The notes: a model not told the origin generated them from the sequence alone. Numbered from the stretch's first letter, positions 1 to 6,707 are shown. The stretch is DNA of 9,464 nt from an uncultured Prevotella sp. (GCA_900765465.1 CAAFRM010000036.1:1-9464); one strand, 5' to 3'. Program-made: numbers and translations.

Positions 1-75
1 CTTGGCTATTCGCTCATCTTCCATCATATACTTGAAGACGGCATCGTAAAGTGGGTTGGCTACGTATATCATCAT
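1..75 (-). CDS. Rpn / PD-(D/E)XK family nuclease (putative transposase), N-terminal fragment
   Basis: Only the first 25 codons lie in the window; the gene continues past the left edge. The translation begins MMIYVANPLYDAVFKYMMED and continues ERIAK. The 'NPLYDxVFKYMMEDxxIAK' opening is characteristic of the Bacteroidota Rpn-like proteins annotated as recombination-promoting nuclease/putative transposase of the PD-(D/E)XK superfamily; the catalytic residues lie beyond the edge and cannot be checked. Two Met codons are adjacent (75 and 72). A strong GGAGGA ribosome-binding site on the minus strand (complement of 82-87) lies 6 nt before the first, which supports starting at 75. Members of this family are abundant in Prevotella genomes and may act in DNA cleavage or recombination, but their cellular role is poorly defined. 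The assignment rests on a short, distinctive N terminus. Confidence 0.75.
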   Translation of the reverse strand, partial: MMIYVANPLYDAVFKYMMEDERIAK

Positions 76-81
76 ATTCTA

Positions 82-87
82 TCCTCC
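82..87 (-). promoter_or_regulatory. Shine-Dalgarno site of the Rpn-family gene
   Basis: The minus strand reads GGAGGA, 6 nt before the ATG at 75. Such a full Shine-Dalgarno match is unusual for Bacteroidota, where most genes lack one, and it decides the start codon here. Confidence 0.75.
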
Positions 88-130
88 ATAATTAATTAAA
101 TATTCTTTTGCAAAGATTGTGCCAGCGAGT

Positions 131-156
131 GCAATGAAAGCTTGCTTTCAAATTGC
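131..156 (-). other. Hairpin in the leader of the Rpn-family gene
   Basis: GAAAGC (136-141) and GCTTTC (144-149) form a perfect 6-bp stem around a 2-nt centre. The flanking GCAAT (131-135) and ATTGC (152-156) extend it by 5 bp after a 2-nt bulge. It falls between the predicted transcription start (about 170) and the ribosome-binding site, so it would be part of the leader RNA. No run of U follows, so it is not an obvious terminator. Any regulatory role is inference. Confidence 0.4.
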
Positions 157-176
157 CGAGCGCCGCCAATCTTATG

Positions 177-208
177 CAAAGATACGCTGAATATTTGTAA
201 CCTCCAAA
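177..208 (-). promoter_or_regulatory. Bacteroidota-type promoter for the Rpn-family gene
   Basis: On the minus strand TATCTTTG (complement of 177-184) matches the -7 consensus TAnnTTTG exactly. A TTTG (complement of 205-208) sits 20 nt upstream, matching the -33 element at the right spacing. Transcription would start near 170, giving a leader of about 95 nt before the ATG at 75. A second, weaker -7-like box, AATCTTTG (complement of 111-118), lies closer to the gene and shares the 9-mer tgcaaagat (plus strand, 109-117 and 175-183) with the first. Confidence 0.6.
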
Positions 209-358
209 TTTTTAGGCAGTTTTTTTGCTTTATTCCGAGAATGCTTCGCTTACTTCTGCCGAGGCTGGATTTTGTACTATGATAGTTGCGAATTGGAAAT
301 TACGGGAAAAGTCGTTAAAACACTCTAAAATACGGGATGAATATTTTGTAGTTTGAAA
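209..358. other. Intergenic stretch without recognisable genes
   Basis: This AT-rich part of the 470-nt gene-free region (76-546) shows no ORF of convincing length, no tRNA-like or rRNA-like sequence and no clear promoter. Its only internal echo is a short direct similarity (attacggga near 300 and atacggga near 330). I see nothing else in it. Confidence 0.6.
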
Positions 359-424
359 TCATTTGTTCTTGTCCTTAATGACATTTGTTCTTATCCTTAA
401 TGACATTTGTTCTTATCCTTAATG
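359..424. repeat. Tandem repeat, 3 x 22 nt
   Basis: Three head-to-tail units occupy 359-380, 381-402 and 403-424. Units 2 and 3 are identical; unit 1 differs at two positions (t for a at its first base, g for a at its 13th). Each unit contains CATTTGTTCTT followed by a purine and TCCTTAATG. There is no spacer, so this is not a CRISPR array. It lies in the gap between the convergent-free 3' end of the M6 protease gene and the promoter of the Rpn-family gene and directly abuts the palindromic array that follows. Confidence 0.9.
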
Positions 425-425
425 A

Positions 426-521
426 AAAGTTATGTTCAGCGATGTTGAACCTATGTTCAGCACTGCTGAACTTAAGTTCAACACTGTTGAACATACATTC
501 AACATCGCTGAACGTAACTTT
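426..521. repeat. 96-nt palindrome built from four 21-nt tandem units
   Basis: Four 21-nt units start at 431, 452, 473 and 494, each carrying a small inverted repeat of the form GTTCARC-NNN-GYTGAAC. Units 2 and 3 hold perfect 7-bp arms; units 1 and 4 are imperfect. The whole block is also one long inverted repeat centred between 473 and 474 on GAACTTAAGTTC. Base i pairs with base 947-i from 426/521 inward; I count only a handful of mismatches in 48 pairs (433/514, 450/497, 451/496, 460/487, 463/484, 466/481). It starts 26 nt beyond the protease stop codon. In a minus-strand transcript it would form a very long hairpin ending in AACTTTTC, so it could terminate or stabilise that mRNA; it may instead be a mobile or extragenic palindromic element. 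Confidence 0.9.
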
Positions 522-546
522 CTATTCATAGCGGAAGTTTTTCCTC

Positions 547-2391
547 TTAGTATATTACCTTCTTTCCCTTATTGGTGATGTAAAGATGTCCCTTGAGAGG
601 GGTGGCAATCTTCCTGCCTTCCAGGTCGAAGTATTCGGTAGGGGTAGAGGAAGCATCCTTGTCAAGAAGGGTGTTCTCGATACCCGTAGCCTTGAAATCC
701 TTGAGGTAGTCGAAGCTGACGATGCCGGTAGTCTCATCCTTTGCGATGTTGTAGAGTGGACGGGTAGTCATCGTGCTCCAGTTGAACTTCACTTCTGTCA
801 GACTGTTGATGTCGCTTCCATCCTTTCCAATTTTATAGGCAGGGAATGGGTCGTTCTGGCAGCTCTCCCAATATTCATCTGATGTATATTTGTTGTTGCC
901 GATATTTGCCTGGTTGATGACCAGACCATCTGCAGGAACAATCGTTACTCTAGGAATACCGGTGGTATTATTAGGGCTGTCCGTGAGATGTACTTCATCA
1001 ATATCGCTGTAATCGATGCGCCATACCAGCAAGCCGTATCCTGGAAGCGCCTTGTACCAGCCTTCGTTTCTGATGTTCTGGAGAAGAAGGAATTCTCCCT
1101 TGGCTCTTTCCATCAACTCCTTCTTTTCCTGAACCGTTGGGTCGGCTATAGAGTAATTCTCGTTGATGCGGAAATTATCTTCGTTCACATCAGCCTCTAT
1201 CTTGTAGGCTTTTGATGACTGGTCGTATGGTTCCAGGGTGAGTTGCTGTGCCTGTGTATTATCGAGCGTAGTAGGGGTAGCCCATCCCATCAGCATCTTC
1301 TGCCATGGTGAATAAGGGGTAGGGCGGTAGCCGTTGTCAGTATATTCGCCTGCATCCATCACATCCCAGAACTCTGGTGACTGGTTGTCGGCATTCTTAT
1401 ACTCGGTATCATAATGATCAGGCAAACCCATGGTATGAGAGAACTCGTGACAGAAGAGTCCGATGCCATTGATGGAAGGGATTTTTGAATCTGGCGAACC
1501 GTTCAACTCGTTGTTGAGACCATAGCGGCAGACTCTGCAACCATTGTAAATCAGATATTCCTGTGGCGCAATCTTGTTGCCTGCCGCATTATATTTATAG
1601 AAATTGTCGGTACCCGACTTAGGCCAGAGATAGTCGTCGGAATTGCCGCTGATACTCTGCGAATAGCCGGCGTAGATGATGTAAACCAGATCTACGAACC
1701 TGTCGCCATTGTTGTCATATTTAGAGAAATCAACCTTGTCGGCAGCAGCCTGGGCACAAGCCTCGCTGATCATCTGTTTGAAATTCTGGTCGTTACCCTT
1801 TGAGTCATCCGTTCCGTAATAGGCAGATTTCTTGCTGATGGTATATGGACCTACGATGTCGAACTGTGGAGTGAATTTGCCCATGCTGCATTCCTTGAAA
1901 TACTCCTTTACCGAACCGTAGTTGACATCTTGCTGGTTGAATACCGAAGCATCCTGGCTAGGTACTGCTGTGCCGAAATCGGCATTGAGGTAATGGTTGA
2001 AAGTGGCAACGGGGTCGCTGCTCTTGAACTTCACATCCTGGAACTGTACCAGGATAACCAGCGCCTTGGGCGATCCTGAATGAGGAAAATAGGCTGGGGC
2101 TATTGATCCAATGCCGCTTGCTCTAGTCTTGAGAGTATTGATAACTGTAGCTTTTCGGGCATTGAGCGTCTCGGTAGAGATGATTTCGTATTTCCCGTTA
2201 TCACTCTTCTTCAGCGGAGTGCCGTCGAGAAGCGAGTAATACGAAAAATGCTCATCTCCATGGAGTGTTGCTGATACGATGGTACCATCCACCAGTTGTA
2301 ATTGGGTGATACCTGGTTTCGCCTTGACTGCAAACATGGTAGTGGCAGACATCAAAGCGAGCGTTAGGCATAGGATAATCTTTTTCATCAT
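547..2391 (-). CDS. Secreted M6-family zinc metalloprotease
   Basis: A 614-residue extracellular or surface protease of the M6 (immune inhibitor A-like) family. An N-terminal signal peptide runs to about residue 22-25 (MMKK, then a hydrophobic stretch, then FAVKAKP). The zinc site is HEFSHTMGLPD at 315-325, which fits HExxHxxGxxD with H315, H319 and D325 as ligands and E316 as the catalytic base. FWDVMDAG (341-348) resembles the Met-containing turn of the family. YDNNGDRFVD (225-234) looks like the acidic calcium-binding loop common in M6 enzymes. The C terminus ends in FDLEGRKIATPLKGHLYITN and KGKKVIY, a short Prevotella-type tail that resembles a compact sorting domain; whether it drives type IX secretion is unproven. 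Start 2391 (MMKK) or 2388 (MKK) are both possible. It lies 90 nt downstream of the EFR1-type gene with no clear promoter of its own, and a 25-nt tandem repeat abuts its start codon. Confidence 0.92.
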   Translation of the reverse strand: MMKKIILCLTLALMSATTMFAVKAKPGITQLQLVDGTIVSATLHGDEHFSYYSLLDGTPLKKSDNGKYEIISTETLNARKATVINTLKTRASGIGSIAPAYFPHSGSPKALVILVQFQDVKFKSSDPVATFNHYLNADFGTAVPSQDASVFNQQDVNYGSVKEYFKECSMGKFTPQFDIVGPYTISKKSAYYGTDDSKGNDQNFKQMISEACAQAAADKVDFSKYDNNGDRFVDLVYIIYAGYSQSISGNSDDYLWPKSGTDNFYKYNAAGNKIAPQEYLIYNGCRVCRYGLNNELNGSPDSKIPSINGIGLFCHEFSHTMGLPDHYDTEYKNADNQSPEFWDVMDAGEYTDNGYRPTPYSPWQKMLMGWATPTTLDNTQAQQLTLEPYDQSSKAYKIEADVNEDNFRINENYSIADPTVQEKKELMERAKGEFLLLQNIRNEGWYKALPGYGLLVWRIDYSDIDEVHLTDSPNNTTGIPRVTIVPADGLVINQANIGNNKYTSDEYWESCQNDPFPAYKIGKDGSDINSLTEVKFNWSTMTTRPLYNIAKDETTGIVSFDYLKDFKATGIENTLLDKDASSTPTEYFDLEGRKIATPLKGHLYITNKGKKVIY

Positions 2392-2450
2392 TATTATGGA
2401 TTAGTTACTGAATCATTATTATGGATAAGTTACTGAATCATTATTATGGA
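2388..2450. repeat. 25-nt tandem repeat abutting the protease start codon
   Basis: Two complete units (2401-2425 and 2426-2450) differ at one base. A partial third copy of 13 nt (2388-2400, tcattattatgga) overlaps the protease start codon. On the minus strand each full unit contains ATAATAATGATTCAGTAA, that is ATG-ATT-CAG-TAA, in the same local context (CCATAATAATGAT) as the real start. The array looks like a duplication of the translation start region and fills the usual ribosome-binding zone. Confidence 0.9.
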
Positions 2451-2470
2451 TTGGTTCTGGATCCCACTTC

Positions 2471-2507
2471 AGAAGGGGCAATTATCTGAAATAGTATTGT
2501 CCCTTCT
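2471..2507 (-). other. Stem-loop spanning the stop codon of the EFR1-type gene
   Basis: Arms 2471-2482 and 2496-2507 are complementary over 12 positions with one mismatch (2478/2500), around a 13-nt loop. The stem covers the TAA stop (2482-2484) of the EFR1-type gene. No U-run follows on the minus strand, so it is at best a weak terminator or an mRNA processing or stability element between this gene and the protease. Confidence 0.4.
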
Positions 2508-3345
2508 TCTGAGTCTGGTTTCCAAACTCGATGGCGTGATGCGGACAATGGTGATAGCAGGTAAAGCAGGTGAGGCAATCCTTATGGTGCAGCCAGACTG
2601 GATATTCGCCATGTCCGCCCTTGATATCACCTACCGGACATACGTTGGCACAGATACCGCACTTCACGCAACGGTCTTTCTCTACGTGGAAACGCTTGTC
2701 GGTGATGAGTACATTCTCGAAGAAACCACCCACCACCTTGGTGAAGAACCATGGGATAGGTCCTTTGACCAATCGGCTGATGCCTTCCTTGCGGTCGAAG
2801 ATCTCCTCGCAGACTACGGCAAGTTCCTGTGCCGCATTCTCCTTCTTCCGGATTTCACGCTCCTTCGGATCCACATCCATAAACGGCAGACCGATGTACG
2901 ATTCCGGCATGATGAGAGAGTAGGAAGATGATACTTCCGTAATGCCCAGAGCCTGGAGCGAAGGATTCTGGGAAATCACCTTGTTGAGATTCTCGATGGT
3001 TAGTCCGATGCTGTCGCCTGCCGTGCAGACGCAATAGGTGAAGGGGCTATTTTTCAGACAGTCATCAGCTTTCGCCTTGTTTTCGACAAAGGCATCAGAT
3101 GATACTCTCTGAATCTTCATCTTGCCGATAAATTCCCTTACCAGTTTCGGTACACGCCATCCATGTACGGGGAAAACGAATCCGAGCCGTTCATTCTCTT
3201 TCAGAATAAACGGCTCGGCTAAGTTATGGCTTGAATCATCTGCCCTCATGTAAGGAGCGATGGATATCAAGTCTTCACGAGTAGCCGCCGCCAGTTTCGA
3301 CGCCGCCCACTTGGTATTTCCTGTTCCAGAAAAATAAAAAATCAT
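2482..3345 (-). CDS. EFR1-family flavodoxin-ferredoxin fusion protein
   Basis: A 287-residue cytosolic redox protein. The N terminus is a flavodoxin-like domain: MIFYFSGTGNT (1-11) holds the FMN phosphate-binding loop SGTGNT, and FVFPVHGWRVP (56-66) is the typical second loop region. The C terminus holds two 4Fe-4S ferredoxin motifs, CVKCGICANVCP (226-237; C226, C229, C232, C236) and CLTCFTCYHHCP (257-268; C257, C260, C263, C267). This domain order defines the EFR1 family, which probably passes electrons between flavin and iron-sulfur centres; physiological partners are not known to me. The start codon lies 7 nt after the stop of the DUF1573 gene, so the two are almost certainly co-transcribed and may be translationally coupled. 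All eight cluster cysteines are intact. Confidence 0.9.
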   Translation of the reverse strand: MIFYFSGTGNTKWAASKLAAATREDLISIAPYMRADDSSHNLAEPFILKENERLGFVFPVHGWRVPKLVREFIGKMKIQRVSSDAFVENKAKADDCLKNSPFTYCVCTAGDSIGLTIENLNKVISQNPSLQALGITEVSSSYSLIMPESYIGLPFMDVDPKEREIRKKENAAQELAVVCEEIFDRKEGISRLVKGPIPWFFTKVVGGFFENVLITDKRFHVEKDRCVKCGICANVCPVGDIKGGHGEYPVWLHHKDCLTCFTCYHHCPHHAIEFGNQTQKKGQYYFR

Positions 3346-3352
3346 ATCAAGC

Positions 3353-3736
3353 TTACTTCTTCTCGTTCATCACGCCCTCTATATAGATGCGCGACATCTC
3401 TACATTGCCATTGGTGCGAACGGTGATGCTCTTCTTGAAATGACCAGGGAACATACCTTTGCCATTGTAGGTAACACTGATCTGTCCCTTCTGACCTGGA
3501 GCAATTGGCTGCTTGGTATAAGATGGCACGGTGCAACCGCAGCTAGCGATAGCCTGGTTGATGACGAGAGGCTTGTTTCCCACATTGGTGAAGGTGAATA
3601 CAGCCTTCTGCACAGGAGAGGTCTCTTCAAAAGTACCGAAGTTGTGCACTACCTTTTCAAACTTGATTTCTGCCTGAGCTGAGGCTGTTGCTACCATAGC
3701 TACGAGCATCGTCAAAGCCAATATGATTCTTTTCAT
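3353..3736 (-). CDS. DUF1573 domain protein, exported
   Basis: A 127-residue protein with a clear signal peptide (MKRIILALTMLVAMVATASA, likely cleaved after residue 20 at ASA/QAE). The mature part is a single DUF1573 domain, an Ig-like (ASH/MSP-type) beta fold: HNFGTFEE (31-38), FTFTNVGNKPLVI (47-59), ASCGCTVP (64-71) with C66 and C68, PGQKG (80-84). The SCGCT motif is a family hallmark; its role (metal or disulfide) is not established. Function is unknown; periplasmic or outer-membrane location is inferred from the signal peptide. The minus strand carries AAAGGA (complement of 3744-3749) 7 nt before the ATG, supporting this start. It is the first gene of a transcript with the EFR1-type gene. 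Confidence 0.9.
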   Translation of the reverse strand: MKRIILALTMLVAMVATASAQAEIKFEKVVHNFGTFEETSPVQKAVFTFTNVGNKPLVINQAIASCGCTVPSYTKQPIAPGQKGQISVTYNGKGMFPGHFKKSITVRTNGNVEMSRIYIEGVMNEKK

Positions 3737-3809
3737 CTTTATATCCTTTCTTTATTAAATTTACTTATTGATGTACCTTATTATATATTAATTATATGCT
3801 AATTGGATG

Positions 3810-3817
3810 CAAAAGTA
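3810..3817 (-). promoter_or_regulatory. Candidate -7 element upstream of the DUF1573 gene
   Basis: The minus strand reads TACTTTTG (complement of 3810-3817), an exact TAnnTTTG match in the very AT-rich 115-nt gap between uvrA and the DUF1573 gene. Transcription would begin near 3803, giving a leader of about 65 nt. I find no TTTG at the -33 distance, so the promoter is plausible but incomplete. No convincing U-tailed terminator for uvrA is visible in the same gap; the small palindrome TAGCGCTA (3834-3841) is too short to call. Confidence 0.45.
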
Positions 3818-3851
3818 CATATAAAGTTTATTATAGCGCTACTTTTTTACA

Positions 3852-6707
3852 TTATTTTATATAATTCTTAAGAAATTTACCAGTTAAGCTGGTTTTGCAT
3901 GCGGCAACTTCCTCAGGAGTACCGGCTATCACGAGGTTACCGCCCTTGTCGCCACCCTCTGGTCCGAGGTCGATGATATGGTCGGCACACTTGATGACAT
4001 CCAGGTTATGTTCGATAACTACCAAGGAATGACCGCGTTCTATCAGCGCCTGGAAAGCATGGAGCAATCGCTTGATATCATGGAAGTGCAGACCGGTGGT
4101 TGGCTCATCGAAGATGAAGAGCGTAGGCGACTGGTCTTCCTTGCCGATAAAGTAGGCGAGTTTCACACGCTGGTTCTCACCGCCGGAGAGGGTGCTGGAG
4201 TTCTGCCCGAGCTTGATATAGCCCAATCCAACCTCCTGCAGAGGCTTGAGTTTGCTGACGATGATGCGGCAGGCATCGAAATCGCCTACATGGTGCTGGA
4301 GCTTTTCATCGCTGAAGAACTCTATCGCCTCGTTCACGGTCATGTTCAGCACATCATTGATATTCTTTCCTCCGTAGTGTACCTCCAGGATATCGTGCTT
4401 GAACCGCTTGCCCTTGCATGCCTCGCAGGTAAGGGTGAGGTCAGCCATAAACTGCATCTCGATGGTTACGTATCCTGCTCCCTTGCATTCCTCGCATCTT
4501 CCGCCCTCGGTATTGAAGGAGAAGAATTGTGGGGTGAATCCCATCTGCTTGGCGAGTGGCTGGTTGGCAAAGAGGGTGCGGATGGCATCGTATGCCTTCA
4601 GATAGGTGGCAGGGTTGCTGCGGGTACTCTTGCCGATAGGGTTCTGATCTACAAACTCCACGTGCTTGATGGCATCCACATCGCCTTCCAGCGAACTGTA
4701 TTCGCCAGGGGCATCTGCCACCAGGTCGAGATGGCGGCGGAGGGCTGGATAGAGGATTCCCTTGATGAGGGAACTCTTGCCCGAACCGGATACGCCAGTG
4801 ATGACGGTGAAGATGTTGAGCGGAATCCTTACATCGATGCCGCGGAGATTGTTCATTCGGGCTCCCTTGATCTCGATGGCCCTGTTCCATGCACGATGAC
4901 TGGCAGGAACGGCAATCTCCTCCTTGTGGGTGAGATACTGGATGGTATGGCTCTCCGGGAATTTCTCCAGAAGGGCTTTCTGCTGCTCTGGGTCGGTGGA
5001 TGAGTATTCGGATGACGGACCGGCATATACCAGTCTTCCACCCAGTCTTCCTGCATCTGGACCGATATCGATGAGATAATCGGCAGCACGCATGATTTCT
5101 TCGTCATGCTCTACCACAACCACGGTGTTGCCCAGCTGCTGCAGTTCTCTCAGAACCTTGATGAGTCGGTCGGTATCTCGGCTATGGAGTCCGATACTTG
5201 GCTCGTCGAGGATATACACGCTGCCTACCAGCGAAGAACCGAGGCTGGTGGTCAGGTTGATGCGCTGGCTTTCTCCTCCGGAAAGGGAGTTGGAGAGACG
5301 GTTGAGCGTGAGATAGCCAAGTCCTACATCCAGAAGGAATTGCAGGCGGTGGGTAACCTCGGTCAAGAGTCGCTTGCCCACTTCCCGCTCATGCTCTGTC
5401 AGCTCCAGCTTCTGGAACCATGCGCTGAGATTGGTAATCGACATATCTACCAGTTCGGTGATGCTCTTTCCGCCAATCTTCACATAGTTGGCTTCCTTCT
5501 TGAGTCGGGTGCCATGGCAATCCGGACAGATGGTCTTGCCTCGGAATCGGCTCAGCATCACACGGTATTGTATCTTGTACTGGTTCTCCTTCACCATTCT
5601 GAAGAATTCGTCGATGCTCACCCGGTCGTGCGGGTCGCGCTTCTTGTCCGAAGGCAATCCATGCCAGAGCCAGTCTTTCTCCTTCTGGGTGAGTTCGTAG
5701 TAAGGCTTGAAGATCGGGAAGTTGTATGGCTCCGCACGTCGGATGAATTCCTTGAGCCACATACCCATCTTCTCTCCACGCCAGCATACCACGCATCCAT
5801 CGTAGAGACTCATGGAAGTGTTAGGGATGACGAGCTTCTCGTCGATGCCTATCACGCTTCCGAATCCCTCGCAGGTAGGGCAGGCACCCAATGGGGAATT
5901 GAAGGCAAACATGTTGTCGGTTGGTTCCTCGAAGGTGATGCCGTCGGCTTCGAACCGGGTAGAGAAATCGTAGCTGATATTGCTCGGCAGGAAGAGGAGG
6001 CGGCAGGCACCGTCGCCCTCATAGAAAGCAGTCTCGGCAGAATCGATGAGGCGGCTGATGTCGTCCTTCTCATCGCTTACCGAAGCACGGTCGATGACGA
6101 GGAAGATATCCTCCGGCTTGGCATCGCCCTGGAAATCGTCGATGCGGATGAATTCACCTTTCACCAGAATGCGTGCGTATCCCTCCTGAAGATACATCTC
6201 CAGTTGCTTTTCCAGGCTTCTGCCTTCTACGATATGTAAAGGGGCAAGGATTACAAACTTGGTGCCCTTGGAAAACTGTCGGGTGCAGGCAAGCACATCC
6301 TCGGTAGTATGGCGCTTCACTTCCTGTCCGCTGATAGGCGAATAGGTTTTGCCGATACGGGCGAAGAGCAGGCGCAGGTATTCGTAGATTTCCGTGCTGG
6401 TGCCCACGGTGGAACGTGGGTTTCGGGAAATCACCTTCTGCTCGATGGCGATGGCAGGAGGTAATCCCTTGATGAAATCACATTCCGGTTTGCTCATTCT
6501 GCCCAGAAACTGGCGGGCATACGAAGACAGCGACTCCACATACCGGCGCTGTCCCTCGGCATATAAGGTATCGAAAGCCAATGAAGACTTGCCCGACCCG
6601 GAGACTCCTGTAATGGCAACAAACTTGCCTTGCGGTATCTTCACGTCGATATTCTTCAGGTTGTTGGCTCTCGCCCCCTTGATCTCTATATATTTCTCTT
6701 TTGACAT
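3852..6707 (-). CDS. uvrA: UvrA, excinuclease ABC subunit A
   Basis: The 951-residue damage-recognition ATPase of nucleotide excision repair, which loads UvrB on damaged DNA in the cytosol. Two ABC modules are complete: Walker A GVSGSGKSS at 34-42 and 638-646, signature LSGGESQR (475-482) and LSGGENQR (840-847), Walker B VYILDEPSIGLH (497-508) and LFIFDEPTTGLH (863-874). Residues about 120-245 correspond to the UvrB-binding region, so this is not the short UvrA2 form. The second zinc module is intact (C738, C741, C761, C764). The first retains only CPTC (C276, C279); where E. coli has the partner CxxC, this protein has F252 and D255. CPDCHGTRL (394-402) is also present. Length is normal for the family. 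The ATG at 6707 follows directly on a 7-nt tandem repeat. It lies 54 nt after rlmH and is probably co-transcribed with it. Confidence 0.97.
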   Translation of the reverse strand: MSKEKYIEIKGARANNLKNIDVKIPQGKFVAITGVSGSGKSSLAFDTLYAEGQRRYVESLSSYARQFLGRMSKPECDFIKGLPPAIAIEQKVISRNPRSTVGTSTEIYEYLRLLFARIGKTYSPISGQEVKRHTTEDVLACTRQFSKGTKFVILAPLHIVEGRSLEKQLEMYLQEGYARILVKGEFIRIDDFQGDAKPEDIFLVIDRASVSDEKDDISRLIDSAETAFYEGDGACRLLFLPSNISYDFSTRFEADGITFEEPTDNMFAFNSPLGACPTCEGFGSVIGIDEKLVIPNTSMSLYDGCVVCWRGEKMGMWLKEFIRRAEPYNFPIFKPYYELTQKEKDWLWHGLPSDKKRDPHDRVSIDEFFRMVKENQYKIQYRVMLSRFRGKTICPDCHGTRLKKEANYVKIGGKSITELVDMSITNLSAWFQKLELTEHEREVGKRLLTEVTHRLQFLLDVGLGYLTLNRLSNSLSGGESQRINLTTSLGSSLVGSVYILDEPSIGLHSRDTDRLIKVLRELQQLGNTVVVVEHDEEIMRAADYLIDIGPDAGRLGGRLVYAGPSSEYSSTDPEQQKALLEKFPESHTIQYLTHKEEIAVPASHRAWNRAIEIKGARMNNLRGIDVRIPLNIFTVITGVSGSGKSSLIKGILYPALRRHLDLVADAPGEYSSLEGDVDAIKHVEFVDQNPIGKSTRSNPATYLKAYDAIRTLFANQPLAKQMGFTPQFFSFNTEGGRCEECKGAGYVTIEMQFMADLTLTCEACKGKRFKHDILEVHYGGKNINDVLNMTVNEAIEFFSDEKLQHHVGDFDACRIIVSKLKPLQEVGLGYIKLGQNSSTLSGGENQRVKLAYFIGKEDQSPTLFIFDEPTTGLHFHDIKRLLHAFQALIERGHSLVVIEHNLDVIKCADHIIDLGPEGGDKGGNLVIAGTPEEVAACKTSLTGKFLKNYIK

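Noticed and set aside
241..282. Short plus-strand ORF starting ATGCTTCGC
   Set aside because: About 13 codons, no ribosome-binding site or promoter, and no conservation that can be judged.
378..424. Small plus-strand frames through the 22-nt repeats
   Set aside because: They are tiny, arise from the repeat itself, and have no start signals.
359..521. Possible CRISPR array
   Set aside because: Units are contiguous or near-contiguous with no unique spacers, units are 21-22 nt, and no cas gene is nearby.
426..521. Insertion-sequence or MITE terminal repeats
   Set aside because: No target-site duplication flanks the palindrome and there is no internal unique sequence or transposase; extragenic origin remains possible but a MITE call is not supported.
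3826..3851. Terminator of uvrA at the TAGCGCTA palindrome
   Set aside because: The stem is only 4 bp and the T-run lies on the wrong side for a minus-strand transcript.
5106..6239. Long plus-strand open frame (377 codons) inside uvrA
   Set aside because: It is the reverse frame of a certain gene, without a recognisable domain or start signals; the same applies to 3978-5003.
3852..6707. UvrA2-type or ABC-transporter-like paralogue instead of true UvrA
   Set aside because: The UvrB-binding region (about residues 120-245) is present and length, paired ABC signatures and the second zinc module all match canonical UvrA.
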